This document shows positions 41,667 to 50,596 of a DNA stretch of 64,000 bases, in pieces. Every line of letters begins with the position of its first letter. Positions within the stretch are counted from its first letter, which is position 1. A program made the translations under genes and the position numbers. Origin of the DNA: Scatacola_A faecigallinarum (GTDB lineage Bacteria > Pseudomonadota > Alphaproteobacteria > RF32 > CAG-239); assembly GCA_018713605.1 (NCBI GenBank), contig DVOM01000018.1, positions 1 through 64,000 of the forward strand, read 5' to 3'. Below the pieces are notes generated by a model, which worked only from the letters and a program-made list of their open reading frames with translations, did no database searches and was not told the origin of the DNA.

Positions 41667-42491
41667 ATGTACGGATATGAAGATCGCGAAAGTAAGAATT
41701 GGTCTGTTAAGAAAATTATGAAGTGGGTTGGTGCCGGTATCGGCAGCCTTTTGGTGCTTATTGCCCTGATTTCGGCCGTTTACTCCATAAGCCCGGGATA
41801 CCGAGGCGTTCTGATTACGTTGGGGAAGGTCAGCCAGCACTCGTATATAAACGGTGTCGGTTTTAAGTGGCCGTTTGTTTCTTCAATGATAAAAATGGAC
41901 GTTCGAACCCGGAAAATGACGGATAAAACCTCAACATACACTTCGGATATTCAGACGGCCGATTTGGAGTATACGTTTACGTATGACTTGAATCCCGAAA
42001 ATATTCATATATTGTATGAAAAAGTGGGTTTGGATTATGAAGCAAAGGCAATCCTTCCGAGTTTGAACGACGTTCTCAAGGACGTTATCGGCAAATGGCA
42101 GGCACAGGAACTGGTGGCAAACAGAGACAAGGCCAGAGTAGATGTGGTTGCCGGTTTGCAGGAGCGTTTGGACAGACGTTTTTTTCAAAATATAACTTTT
42201 CAGTTTATCAATATAGATTATTCGGATAAGTTTGAGGGAGCGATCGAAGACAAGGTTATTGCCGAGCAAAAGGCTCAGGAGGCAGTAAACAACACCAAAC
42301 GCATAAAGGAAGAGGCGGAGCAAAAGCTGATTTCCGCCAAGGCAGAGGCCGAAGCAATGGAAATTAAGTCGGAAGCTTTGTCTAAAAACAAAGGCCTTAC
42401 GGAGTATGAGGCTGTGCAAAGATGGGACGGAAGATTACCGCAGTATATGCTGGGCAATTCGGTGCCGTTTGTAAATTTGGGCGGAAAATAA
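41667..42491 (+). CDS. SPFH/prohibitin-family membrane protein
   Basis: 274 residues from the ATG MYGYEDRE. No good ribosome site is visible, and a later ATG (MKWVGAG) is an alternative. One N-terminal membrane helix (KWVGAGIGSLLVLIALISAVYSI) is followed by the SPFH domain (SPGYRGVLITLGKVSQHSYINGVGFKWPF, VDVRTRKMT-like strands) and a long coiled coil rich in Glu, Lys and Ala (AEQKAQEAVNNTKRIKEEAEQKLISAKAEAEAMEIKSEALSK as its core). The QRWDGRLPQYMLGNSVPF tail is prohibitin/HflK-like. Such proteins scaffold inner-membrane proteases or lipid domains. Monocistronic, followed by a terminator. Confidence 0.85.
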   Translation: MYGYEDRESKNWSVKKIMKWVGAGIGSLLVLIALISAVYSISPGYRGVLITLGKVSQHSYINGVGFKWPFVSSMIKMDVRTRKMTDKTSTYTSDIQTADLEYTFTYDLNPENIHILYEKVGLDYEAKAILPSLNDVLKDVIGKWQAQELVANRDKARVDVVAGLQERLDRRFFQNITFQFINIDYSDKFEGAIEDKVIAEQKAQEAVNNTKRIKEEAEQKLISAKAEAEAMEIKSEALSKNKGLTEYEAVQRWDGRLPQYMLGNSVPFVNLGGK

Positions 42492-42506
42492 TCTGTCCGA
42501 CGTTTG

Positions 42507-42542
42507 AAAAAGAGGTTCTGTTTTATCAGAACCTCTTTTTTT
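42507..42542. terminator. Bidirectional intrinsic terminator
   Basis: AAAAAGAGGTTCTG / CAGAACCTCTTTTT hairpin with T-run, between the convergent SPFH and tsaC genes. Confidence 0.9.
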
Positions 42543-43488
42543 AAGCCTTGTATGAAGCGCGGCGGATGCGGTCGTTGATGGCCAGTCCCAGTCCGTGTTC
42601 GGGAACGGGCGACATGGCAAGTCCCGTATAACCGGGAGCAGCATCGGCCCGACGAAGAAAGGCAAAGAGATTGGCGGCCGCTTCGCGGAGATCTCCGGCA
42701 GGGCTGAGGTTCAGGTCGCAGTCGGCGATTTTGCCGAAACCGATGAAAAACTCGCCGGGTTGGCGGGTCGCGGCGTTTATGCGCAGCGGGTGGTTGGGGG
42801 CATAATGTTTGAGCAGCTGTCCGGGAGCGCTGGGCTGGTTGGGATTGCCCTGCGAAAGCAGAACTTTCTCGTTGAGGAATTTTTCCAAATCTTCTTTTGA
42901 TGTGCCGCCGGCGCGCAAAATGACCACATTTGAGCCGGTAACGTCGATGATGGTTGATTCAACGCCAACCGCGCAGGGGCCGCCGTCCAAAATCATGTCG
43001 ACCTTGTCGCCGAGACTGTCGAATACATGCTGTGCCGTGGTCGGGCTGATGGATTTGAATTTGTTGGCAGAGGGCGCGACAATCGGCACGCCGCTTTTTT
43101 TGATGAGATCCAGAGCGACCGGATGCGCCGGCATGCGAACGGCTATGTTGGGCAGGCCGGAACAGGCCAGGTCGATAGCCGCGTTGTTGTCGCTGCGTTT
43201 GAGCACCATGGTCAGCGGTCCGGGCCAGAATTTCCGGGCCAAAGCCATAATGCGTTCGTCGGTCCGGGCATAGGTTTTCAGAAAATCGGTTTCGGCAATG
43301 TGGGAAATCAGCGGGTCGAAAAACGGGCGCTGTTTGGCTTCGAAAATTCTGGCAACCGCCGCGGCGATATAAACGTTGGCGCCGAGACCGTAAACGGTTT
43401 CGGTCGGCATGGCGACGAGACCGCCGCTTTTGACGGCCAGCGCCGCCCGTTCAAGATTATGTTCGTCGGGTTGAAAAATGTTGTTCAT
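42541..43488 (-). CDS. tsaC: L-threonylcarbamoyladenylate synthase (Sua5/TsaC)
   Basis: 315 residues, the length of Sua5-type enzymes: the YrdC domain (VKSGGLVAMPTETVYGLGAN, KQRPFFDPLISH, MPAHPVALDLI, SANKFKSISPTTAQHV) plus a C-terminal Sua5 domain from ~210. It makes the threonylcarbamoyl-AMP used for t6A37 in tRNA. It begins 3 nt after the SUKH-like gene and may be transcribed with the HNH/SUKH pair. Confidence 0.93.
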   Translation of the reverse strand: MNNIFQPDEHNLERAALAVKSGGLVAMPTETVYGLGANVYIAAAVARIFEAKQRPFFDPLISHIAETDFLKTYARTDERIMALARKFWPGPLTMVLKRSDNNAAIDLACSGLPNIAVRMPAHPVALDLIKKSGVPIVAPSANKFKSISPTTAQHVFDSLGDKVDMILDGGPCAVGVESTIIDVTGSNVVILRAGGTSKEDLEKFLNEKVLLSQGNPNQPSAPGQLLKHYAPNHPLRINAATRQPGEFFIGFGKIADCDLNLSPAGDLREAAANLFAFLRRADAAPGYTGLAMSPVPEHGLGLAINDRIRRASYKA

Positions 43489-43491
43489 GGC

Positions 43492-43902
43492 CTAAATCTT
43501 CAAAATGTGCAGGATTGCCGGTTCAATGTCCGAATATTCTTCTAGCACTTCCATATCTTCTTTGTCAATGATTTGATACCGCCGGCATTCGGCATTGTAA
43601 GCCAGATAGTCGAATTCGTCGCGGCCGAGTATAACAAGTTCGGGGCGGCCGGAAAAAGGACTCATTTGGTTGGCCGGGACAATGTCGAGGAAAATTCGCC
43701 CTTCGGGAGCAATGCCGAAAATGCCTGCACCGTCGTAGGAAATGCCGTTGCAACGGTGTAAAAACTCCAGAAAACCTTCGGGAAGCGGGGCGTTGCGGTT
43801 TTGAGCCAGTTCTTTTTGAGCCAGAATTATTTTTTGGACATTTACCGGCTTGCCGAGGTATCCGGGACGGATTTTGCGCAGGCGTTCAAAAAGCCGGTTC
43901 AT
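43492..43902 (-). CDS. SUKH/YrhA-like protein, candidate immunity protein (second copy)
   Basis: 136 residues. Reads like the SMI1/KNR4 superfamily, YrhA branch: LPEGFLEFLHRCNGISYDGAGIFGI (residues ~40-64, with the aromatic-x2-FL-x4-NG pattern), FLDIVPANQ, LVILGRDEFDYLAYNAEC, YQIIDKEDMEVLEEY and a closing helix. It is related in plan, not close in sequence, to the protein at 24795-25244. Its ATG overlaps the stop of the 613-residue HNH-like gene (ATGA), so the two are translationally coupled, as is usual for toxin and immunity genes. Alternative: a housekeeping SUKH protein. Confidence 0.65.
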   Translation of the reverse strand: MNRLFERLRKIRPGYLGKPVNVQKIILAQKELAQNRNAPLPEGFLEFLHRCNGISYDGAGIFGIAPEGRIFLDIVPANQMSPFSGRPELVILGRDEFDYLAYNAECRRYQIIDKEDMEVLEEYSDIEPAILHILKI

Positions 43903-45740
43903 CTTTTGCCTCTCTGTGCACGCAGCGTGTATTGGATGAGTTTTTCGAACTTCTGTTCGTCTTCAAACTGGCTGATGGTTTTAATGGCGGATTTCTTGGC
44001 GGCACGCAGTGCCAGATATTGTTTGCGTTTTTCAATCAGCTCGTTGCGAAGGCTGAGGTATTCGTCTTTTTTGCGGGAGATTTTTTCAATGCGTTTCAGC
44101 AGCCCTTTCGGTTTTTTTCTTTTTTGTTTGGGGAGCGCTGCTTCTGCGGCAGCGGTTTGTCCTTTTTCTTCTTTTTTTGGCGGCTGCCGGGTTTCCGGTT
44201 GGGTTTGAGTCTTCGTTTCCGTAATTTCCTGCAAAATTTTGCCGAGTTTTTCCTGTTTTTGTTTCAGTTTTTTCTGCTGTTTCTTTTCGCGGCGCGAAAT
44301 TTTGGCTTTGGGCTGCCAGTATTCGTCGCTTTTTTCGAGCAGGAGCTGTTTGCTGCGGAAAGAGTCCAACGCTTCTTTGTTGTACTGTTTGTAATGCGTT
44401 TGTCCGAAGTCGCATTCTATTTGGAAAAGTTTGTTGAAACCGCCGTAGAACGCAAGGTTTTCGCCGATTTCGATGCGGGAAACGTAGTATTCGGCGCCGT
44501 TGACCATGCCGGTCCGGTCAAGAGAGTGGGCAAAGAAGTGATAGGGCTCGATAATCAGGCAGAGGTTTTTGAATTGGTTTACTTCGGCAAAATTGGTCTT
44601 TTCGCCGCTGTCCTGAACGGCGACCTTATGATGTACGGTAAGTTCGGGTCCGGTAACCGGATTGCCGTTTTCGTCCCGGGCCAGAATGACGCTGATGAGC
44701 CCGGCGGCACGGATGCCGGCCGCCTGTCCGTCGGTTATCGGATCTCCGGCGCGGGTTTCTTCGGGAATAAGTTTGCGCTTTTTCAGCGGTTCCAGCATTT
44801 CCTGCGTATAATTCGTTTCAAGGACGTCAAAACCGCCGGTTACGCCGTATTGTTCCATGTGGCGGATGAGCGTTTCGGTATAGCGCGGGTCGTAACCGCG
44901 CAGTTCCATGATGCGGCGCAGCGATGTCTTGTTGCGGCGGATAAAGGCTTTGACAAAACGGTATTTGGCTCCCAAAAACAAATTAGCCCGCTCATCCTTT
45001 TCGGCGTCGGGCTTGCTTTTGGCAATATAGCGGTTGTAGAGTATCTGAGAGAAGTCGTAGGCATTCAGGCGCTTGAAGTCCTGAGGCGAAATGCCTTCCT
45101 TTATCAGCAGCTCGGGAAGGTTGCGTTCCAGCAGCCGGAAACTGCGAAACTGCCGGAAGACCGTCCAGGACGGCGACTGGCTCAAATCGTAATCGGCGGG
45201 TCTGACGCCGGCGGTTTTTTCCGGGTTTCGCTGCCGATAGGTTTCGGAGAGCTTTTTGGAACTTTTGCCGTCTTTCTTTTCGTCGATTTTATCGACCGTG
45301 CCGTAAAAATCCATGCGGATAATATGTTTTATTTCGCGGGGCAGAGCGTAGTGGCGCTTGTTGATACATTTCATGCCCCAGGCGTGGAGCTGTCCGGCCA
45401 AATCAAGGCGGAGCTGTTCGCGCGCGTCGTCCTCGGTTATGTGCGAGCGGGCGGCAAACTCGCGGACAAAGCTTCCCTTGTAGAGGTTTTCGATATCGGC
45501 CTGAACGATGGTTGCGGCGTTTTTCTCCAGCATGAGAATATCGTCACAGGTTTCGGATATCTTGTTTTGATAGAAGCTGTCAAAACTGTTGATGTCGCTG
45601 TGCGGGGCGGCGGCATTTTCGTCGGGAATGGGAAGGTTTGAAGCGGTAATGGAGTCGAGAATCCGGTCAAGAGAAAGGTCTGCTTCGTCGACGAAGTCAG
45701 GAAACGCATCGTTTAATTTCTCCACTCGTTTCTTAGCCAA
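43899..45740 (-). CDS. Large protein with HNH-like centre and basic C-terminus, candidate effector
   Basis: 613 residues. TTG start, with GTG five codons later as an alternative. The N-terminal ~340 residues are charged and helical without a known family. An HNH-like segment follows: LTVHHKVAVQDSG (His370-His371), NQFKNLCLIIE (Asn392) and PYHFFAHSLD (His401, His405). From ~450 the protein is a very basic Lys/Arg/Gln-rich coiled coil ending RAQRGKR. A basic C-terminus is seen in some VirD4-dependent T4SS substrates. No signal peptide or membrane segment. Followed at once by a SUKH-like gene, which makes a nuclease toxin the leading idea; phage or self roles cannot be excluded. Confidence 0.6.
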   Translation of the reverse strand: MAKKRVEKLNDAFPDFVDEADLSLDRILDSITASNLPIPDENAAAPHSDINSFDSFYQNKISETCDDILMLEKNAATIVQADIENLYKGSFVREFAARSHITEDDAREQLRLDLAGQLHAWGMKCINKRHYALPREIKHIIRMDFYGTVDKIDEKKDGKSSKKLSETYRQRNPEKTAGVRPADYDLSQSPSWTVFRQFRSFRLLERNLPELLIKEGISPQDFKRLNAYDFSQILYNRYIAKSKPDAEKDERANLFLGAKYRFVKAFIRRNKTSLRRIMELRGYDPRYTETLIRHMEQYGVTGGFDVLETNYTQEMLEPLKKRKLIPEETRAGDPITDGQAAGIRAAGLISVILARDENGNPVTGPELTVHHKVAVQDSGEKTNFAEVNQFKNLCLIIEPYHFFAHSLDRTGMVNGAEYYVSRIEIGENLAFYGGFNKLFQIECDFGQTHYKQYNKEALDSFRSKQLLLEKSDEYWQPKAKISRREKKQQKKLKQKQEKLGKILQEITETKTQTQPETRQPPKKEEKGQTAAAEAALPKQKRKKPKGLLKRIEKISRKKDEYLSLRNELIEKRKQYLALRAAKKSAIKTISQFEDEQKFEKLIQYTLRAQRGKR

Positions 45741-45881
45741 AACTTTTCTCGTTTGTCAGAAATTATTTATTTTGTCTAAATTTTACATTATTTTTTTGAT
45801 TTTTACCAGTTTAAATTAGGGTTTTGTTATTTATTTCTGTGTATAATCTGCAAAAAGTTTACCATTGTAGGGGGAAGACGT

Positions 45882-47372
45882 ATGCTCGAGATAATTTTCA
45901 ATAGAAAATGCACGGAAAAGTGCGATGTGAAAGTCATCGGGCTGGCAGAAAAGCAGAGTTTTTGCGACTCGGCTTTTGTGAAATTTTTGGACAAAGAGGA
46001 GTGCCGGATTCTGCATCAGGCGATTAAGGCCGAAAATTTTACGGGCAAAAGCGGCACCTGGGTTGACAGCTATTCCGCCAAAGGGCGACTGATAGCCGTA
46101 GGTCTGGGCTGCCGGCCGCAGAAGCTTGATTTGCGAAAAACCGGCGGACGCCTTGTGCGCCGGCTTTCAAAAAACCGGGTGGCGAAATTCTGGGTCGGCG
46201 ACGTCAAGGGCTGCCGCCTGAGCCAGGAGGAAATTGCGCATAATGTTGCTTTCGGCATGCTGCTGGGGTCCTATCGTTTTGACAAATATTTTACCAGAAA
46301 ACCGGCAGAAGACTATCCGGTTCTGGAGAAGGTTTATTTCGACAGCGCTGAAAAAGACAAAATCTCGCTGGGGGATTTTGTGGATATGGCTTCTTTGGCC
46401 AACGCGGTGCGCTATGCGCGTGACCTGGTCAACGAACCGGCCAATTTTCTGACGCCGGAAGCCTTTGCTTCGGACGTAGAACGGCTGCGGTATCTGAAAC
46501 TGGACGTGGAAATTCTGGATGAACGGGAACTCCGCAAGCAGGATTTCAACATGCTGCTGGAAGTTGCCAAAGGTTCGGAAGCCAGGCCCCGGGTCGGCGT
46601 GATGATATGGCACGGCGACAAGCGCCGCAAAGAAATGGATGCGGTGCTGGTCGGCAAGGGCGTAACCTATGATGCCGGAGGAATTAACCTGAAAGACCGC
46701 AAGAACCTGACGAATATGTATGCGGATATGGCCGGTGCGGCCGCCGTTGCGGCAACAATGAAGTCAATTGCGCTGGAGCGCCGAATGGTAAACGTGGCGG
46801 CAGTGGTCGGGCTGGTAGAAAACATGCCTTCCGGCCGGGCGCTGCATCCGTTTGACGTTATCCGGTCAATGTCGGGACAAACGGTCGAAGTGACGAATAC
46901 GGACGGCGAAGGGCGCCTGTTGCTGGCCGATCTGCTCTGGTATGCGCAAAAGCGTTTTGAGCCGGCGCGGATAATCGACATCGCCACGTTGACCGGAACC
47001 GTCGCTTATGCGCTGGCCGGGCAATATGCCGGAATTTTCGGCAATGACAAAAAGCTGATTGCCGCGTTGACCGAAAGCGGCGCCGAGTGCGGCGAGCCTT
47101 TGTGGGAACTGCCGCTGAACGATGAATTTGACAAGTGGATTGATTCGGACGTCGCGGACATGAAAAACGTCGGCAAAGACGTTGGCGACGGCTCGCAGGC
47201 GGCGGCTTTTCTGCAACGCTACATTCGGAAAGGCGTCAGCTGGGCGCATATCGACATGGCGGATATGGAGATTGCCGGCGAAGATACGGCGTTGTGCCCG
47301 AAAGGGGCGACCGGTTTCGGCGTGCAGCTGCTGAATCGGTATCTTAGAAATCTGGAATCGGAGAAAAAGTAA
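45882..47372 (+). CDS. pepA: Leucyl aminopeptidase, family M17 (PepA)
   Basis: 496 residues. Metal-binding and catalytic motifs VLVGKGVTYDAGGINLK and NTDGEGRLLLADLLWYA (the signature is usually NTDAEGRL), then ATLTGTVAYALAG. Two-zinc enzyme that removes N-terminal residues from peptides; cytoplasmic hexamer. ATG preceded by AGGGGGAAG. A TATAAT at 45842-45847 may be its -10. Followed after 1 nt by another aminopeptidase gene. Confidence 0.95.
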   Translation: MLEIIFNRKCTEKCDVKVIGLAEKQSFCDSAFVKFLDKEECRILHQAIKAENFTGKSGTWVDSYSAKGRLIAVGLGCRPQKLDLRKTGGRLVRRLSKNRVAKFWVGDVKGCRLSQEEIAHNVAFGMLLGSYRFDKYFTRKPAEDYPVLEKVYFDSAEKDKISLGDFVDMASLANAVRYARDLVNEPANFLTPEAFASDVERLRYLKLDVEILDERELRKQDFNMLLEVAKGSEARPRVGVMIWHGDKRRKEMDAVLVGKGVTYDAGGINLKDRKNLTNMYADMAGAAAVAATMKSIALERRMVNVAAVVGLVENMPSGRALHPFDVIRSMSGQTVEVTNTDGEGRLLLADLLWYAQKRFEPARIIDIATLTGTVAYALAGQYAGIFGNDKKLIAALTESGAECGEPLWELPLNDEFDKWIDSDVADMKNVGKDVGDGSQAAAFLQRYIRKGVSWAHIDMADMEIAGEDTALCPKGATGFGVQLLNRYLRNLESEKK

Positions 47373-47373
47373 A

Positions 47374-48495
47374 ATGAAGAGAGACGAAAGAATTGTCAGG
47401 CTGGCTGAAAACGTCGTTAATTATTCGGTCGGCGTGCAGAAGGGCGAACGGATTTACGTTGAATGCTTCGGCGCGTCGGCGCAGTCGTTGTTTGAGGAAG
47501 TGATTGCTGCGGTAACGCGTGCCGGCGGCGTGCCGTTTTATTACTGCAACGACAATGCCTTTATCCGCGATTTTCTGCGCTGTGCGGACGAGGCGCAGAT
47601 TAAGGCCTATGCGGAAATGCACCGGGGGCTGATGGAAGACTGCGCCGGATATGTCGGCATCCGCGGTTTTGACGATATTTTTGCGCTTTCCGAACTGCCG
47701 GCGGAAAAGAACGCGCTCTGGGCTAAATATTTCTGGGAGGCGGTACATACCCGCGTGCGGCTGAACAAGCGCTGGTGCGTCATGCGTTATCCGAACGTGA
47801 CGATGGCGGCAATGTCGAAAATGTCGCTGAAGGAATTTGAAGACTTCTATTTTGAAGCCTGTCTGCTTGATTATCGTAAAATGGGCGCGGCGATGAGCGG
47901 TTTGCAGAAACTGATGGAAAAGACCGACAGGGTCAAAATCATTGCGCCGGATACGCATCTGGAATTTTCGATTAAGGGAATTCCGGCCGTCAAAAGCGAG
48001 GGAAAGCGCAATATTCCCGACGGCGAGGTTTATACGGCGCCGGTTAAGGATTCGATTAACGGTTATGTGCAGTTTAACACCGACAGCGCCTATCACGGTT
48101 CGGTATTTTCGCGCATCAGGCTGGAATTTAAGGACGGACGGATTGTAAAGGCTTCGTCACAGGTTAACGACGAGCTGTTTCAGAAAATCCTGGATACGGA
48201 TGAGGGGTCGCGTTATATGGGCGAGTTTGCGCTGGGCGTGAATCCGTACATAACGCATCCGATTTTGGACATTTTGTTTGACGAGAAAATCGGCGGCTCT
48301 TTTCATATGGCCATCGGCAACGCCTATGAACACGCGTTTAACGGCAACCGTTCCGCCAACCACTGGGATTTAATCCAGATGCAGGACGGTAAACACGGCG
48401 GCGGCGAAATCTGGTTTGACGACGTGTTAATCCGCAAAGACGGGCGTTTTGTGCTGCCGGAGCTGGAAGCTTTGAATCCGGAAAATCTGAAATAG
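47374..48495 (+). CDS. M29-family aminopeptidase (AmpS/PepS type)
   Basis: 373 residues. N-terminal motif ERIVRLAENVVNYSVGVQKGERIYVE and the metal-site region with a conserved C-terminal IGNAYEHAF, HWDLIQMQ and GGGEIWFDDVLIRKDG. M29 enzymes are metal-dependent aminopeptidases of broad specificity. Co-transcribed with pepA 1 nt apart, forming a peptide-utilisation operon that fits an amino-acid-fermenting life-style. Confidence 0.9.
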   Translation: MKRDERIVRLAENVVNYSVGVQKGERIYVECFGASAQSLFEEVIAAVTRAGGVPFYYCNDNAFIRDFLRCADEAQIKAYAEMHRGLMEDCAGYVGIRGFDDIFALSELPAEKNALWAKYFWEAVHTRVRLNKRWCVMRYPNVTMAAMSKMSLKEFEDFYFEACLLDYRKMGAAMSGLQKLMEKTDRVKIIAPDTHLEFSIKGIPAVKSEGKRNIPDGEVYTAPVKDSINGYVQFNTDSAYHGSVFSRIRLEFKDGRIVKASSQVNDELFQKILDTDEGSRYMGEFALGVNPYITHPILDILFDEKIGGSFHMAIGNAYEHAFNGNRSANHWDLIQMQDGKHGGGEIWFDDVLIRKDGRFVLPELEALNPENLK

Positions 48496-48502
48496 AAAAG
48501 CG

Positions 48503-48535
48503 AAGAACCGCGTCCCGGTCAGGGAGGCGGTTCTT
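48503..48535. terminator. Hairpin between convergent genes
   Basis: Perfect 9-bp stem AAGAACCGC / GCGGTTCTT. It lies over the stop codon of the minus-strand gene; the T-run is short. Confidence 0.5.
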
Positions 48536-49295
48536 TGCCGACGGAAACGGACAGCCCTTCCGCAAAACAGTAGCCTTTTTCCGGCGAATCCGAAACGACA
48601 TAATACTTTTTGTCGCGCAGAAAGCCTTTGCCGGGCGGGACGGGCTGCCAGTTGAGCGTATTGAAGTCATACATGTCAAACAGCACGTAATCGTCGGTAA
48701 AGGCAGCCAGCAGACGGAATTTGTTGGCTTCGCATCTGATTTTCCAGACCGGAATAACGTAGTTTTCGCATTTGGAAAATTCAGTGTTGAGCCTGCCGTC
48801 GTTGATGATGGTGCATTTGTTCAGCGTGGCGCTGAGCGGTTTTTCTCCCCAGACCATGGCGACAAACTTGGCCATTTCTTCGTTGTCGATATACGCGAGG
48901 GAAAATATGGTCCAGTCTTCGAGTTTCTGTCCGTCGATTTCAACGGTTTCGTATTCGAAACAGAAGATTTCCTCGTCACAGACGAAAGTCGTGCCGGCGG
49001 GAATTTCGCAAAGCAGGCGGATGTCCCTGTAAGGCGCATAGCTTTCTTTGTGATAAAAAGCCGGAATGGTAATTATGCCAAAGGTTCCGGCATAGCAGAC
49101 CCATTGAATGACGCGCAGCTGTTCGGGCGGTTTGGAGCCAATGAACAGTTTGGGCAGCGGTTCGGTACGAGTCAGCAGGGTTAATCCGAGAACAATCTTA
49201 CCGTAATAACCGTTTCGGGCGAATTCCTTTTTGGCGGCGGACCACGATTTGAGCATGCAGAAATCGTCGGTCGGGCGCAGATACTTTTTTTCCAT
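48519..49295 (-). CDS. Hypothetical soluble protein
   Basis: 258 residues. No signal peptide, no membrane helix and no known motif. The sequence alternates short hydrophobic strands and charged loops, so it is probably beta-rich, with eight scattered cysteines that are not in CxxC pairs. Convergent with the M29 gene, and its stop lies in the shared hairpin. Its upstream gap 49296-49504 is very AT-rich and probably holds divergent promoters; no clear hexamer pair was found. Function unknown. Confidence 0.7.
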   Translation of the reverse strand: MEKKYLRPTDDFCMLKSWSAAKKEFARNGYYGKIVLGLTLLTRTEPLPKLFIGSKPPEQLRVIQWVCYAGTFGIITIPAFYHKESYAPYRDIRLLCEIPAGTTFVCDEEIFCFEYETVEIDGQKLEDWTIFSLAYIDNEEMAKFVAMVWGEKPLSATLNKCTIINDGRLNTEFSKCENYVIPVWKIRCEANKFRLLAAFTDDYVLFDMYDFNTLNWQPVPPGKGFLRDKKYYVVSDSPEKGYCFAEGLSVSVGKEPPP

Positions 49296-49504
49296 AGGCT
49301 GTTATTTTAGAATAATGACTATAAATTTAGAATATTTTGTCCAAACAAAATAGCGCGTCCCTTGTCAAAATGCAATAAAAAAGATGAAATTTTGCGAAGA
49401 ACGTCATTTTTTGACAAAAGTGGTTTACAATTCGGCAAAAGATGATACATTAGCAGGCCTGTGATTAGTTTTTTAGATATATTAACTTTTTAAATGTTTT
49501 TATC

Positions 49505-49939
49505 ATGGAACATTTTATTATTAGCGGTCTTAACGAACAACAGACCCTGGTGTGTTTAATTGTTGCGGCTTTTGCCTTTATCGGCGCTGCGGAGTATTTA
49601 ATCGGCCTTATGGCTGCGAAGAGCGTTGTCCCTGCTTTTGTTCCGGCTTTTTGGCAATCCGGCGACGGGGACGGCGGCTGTGGAAATCGTGTTGTTAAAT
49701 GCGATTTGATGTCGGCTCGCAGCGGTTCGGTTTCGGCGGCAAAGGCGACGTCCGGCAAGAAGTTTACCCGCGTGACCAGTTCACATGTTTCTTATTCCGG
49801 TGAGGAACTTAAGAAATTGAGAGCCGAGTTTAACCGTCTGAAAAATCAGATGCTGACGCAGGGAAAACTCAGCCCCGAACAACAGCGCGACTATGAACGG
49901 ACGCGTCAAATTCTGGCTCACTACGGTCTGAAAGTCTGA
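49505..49939 (+). CDS. Hypothetical small membrane protein
   Basis: 144 residues. One membrane segment near the N-terminus (LVCLIVAAFAFIGAAEYLIGLMAA), then a Gly/Asp/Cys stretch (DGDGGCGN), a Ser/Lys linker and a charged helical C-terminus. No ribosome site is evident before the ATG; it is the first in-frame start. Followed by a strong terminator, which supports its being expressed. Function unknown. Confidence 0.6.
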   Translation: MEHFIISGLNEQQTLVCLIVAAFAFIGAAEYLIGLMAAKSVVPAFVPAFWQSGDGDGGCGNRVVKCDLMSARSGSVSAAKATSGKKFTRVTSSHVSYSGEELKKLRAEFNRLKNQMLTQGKLSPEQQRDYERTRQILAHYGLKV

Positions 49940-49956
49940 TAAACTTTGTTAACCTT

Positions 49957-49999
49957 GAAAACGCGGCGGCTTTTGTGAAAAAGCACCGCGTTTTTTTTT
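49957..49999 (+). terminator. Intrinsic terminator
   Basis: AACGCGGCGGCTTTT / AAAAGCACCGCGTT hairpin followed by nine or more T. Confidence 0.88.
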
Positions 50000-50410
50000 C
50001 GTTGCCTTGCAAGCTGTTGCCGGCTTGACAAGGGGACGCCCTTGAGCGCAAGCTGGCTGTGGCGCGAACCTTTGTTGAAGCGCGCAAGCTGTTGCTGAGG
50101 CCGAGCCTTGTATTTTCTTTGTCATCCTCGGGCAAGCGCAGCACGACCCGGGGAGCCATGGATGTCCGGGGCACATGCTCAGCGTGTTTCCCGAGTTTGT
50201 CTTGTAAGCCTCGTGGCTTTCGCTGTCGCTTGACCGCTCGCCAACAAGACTACACCGCAGCCGGCTCGCAGCTTCACCGGAGCTGCTCCCCACGCTGCGC
50301 CTGAACATGACAGTAATAAAAAGGGATCTCTTGGATTGTCGGATCAAGTCCGACAATGACGAGGGAAAGAGGCAAGCCGACAATCTCTCGGCTATTCATA
50401 AAAAAAGCCG
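50000..50410. repeat. Non-coding stretch with palindromic intergenic elements
   Basis: No gene is credible here. It contains GCAAGCTG three times (about 50010-50100). At 50121-50164 GTCATCCTCGGGC..CCCGGGG..CCATGGATG is a decayed form of the palindromes that recur between genes in many Alphaproteobacteria (GTCAT..CGGGCTTGACCCG..ATCCA type). A second, ATTGTCGGA-TCAAG-TCCGACAAT (50335-50357), has a perfect 9-bp stem and is followed by GAC. These look like REP-like mobile palindromes. Confidence 0.6.
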
Positions 50411-50438
50411 TTGCAAAATAGCTTTTAGCCTTTATAAT
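50411..50438 (+). promoter_or_regulatory. Promoter of the structured leader and small HTH gene
   Basis: -35 TTGCAA (50411-50416), 16-nt spacer, -10 TATAAT (50433-50438). The likely start is about 50445, some 25 nt before the leader stem. Confidence 0.7.
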
Positions 50439-50470
50439 CATTTTTGCCGATGGAAATGGTTATGCCAGCG

Positions 50471-50596
50471 GCGGAGTATACAAACTCCTTACGAGAAACC
50501 AATAAGATAACCTCCTTTGTGGAGGATGGTGCGATATAAGCCGCTTTCAGCGGACGAATAAGCACACTGTTCTCGTACAGTTTGTAACTCCTCCGC
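50471..50596 (+). promoter_or_regulatory. Structured leader RNA, candidate riboswitch or attenuator
   Basis: The closing stem pairs GCGGAG (50471-50476) with CTCCGC (50591-50596), TACAAACT (50479-50486) with AGTTTGTA (50579-50586), and TACGAGAA (50490-50497) with TTCTCGTA (50570-50577), 21-23 pairs with two small internal loops. It encloses hairpin CCTCC-TTTGT-GGAGG (50511-50525) and a second arm GTGC / GCAC (50529-50532 with 50562-50565) that ends in CCGC-TTTCA-GCGG (50541-50553) across an internal loop. This is a three-way junction. The 3' strand of the closing stem shares CCGC with the terminator that follows, so the two are alternative structures. Confidence 0.6.

Noticed and set aside
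43932..45641. 569-codon open frame opposite the 613-residue HNH-like gene
   Set aside because: Phe/Gly/Val-rich shadow. The minus strand has the HNH-like motif and ATGA coupling to the next gene.
50059..50304. Open frame in the palindrome region
   Set aside because: It runs through decayed palindromes, lacks a ribosome site and has no recognisable protein features.
50461..50476. TPP-riboswitch-like string TGCCAGCGGCGGA
   Set aside because: Only a chance match to the end of the TPP aptamer; CTGAGA and the rest of the fold are missing.
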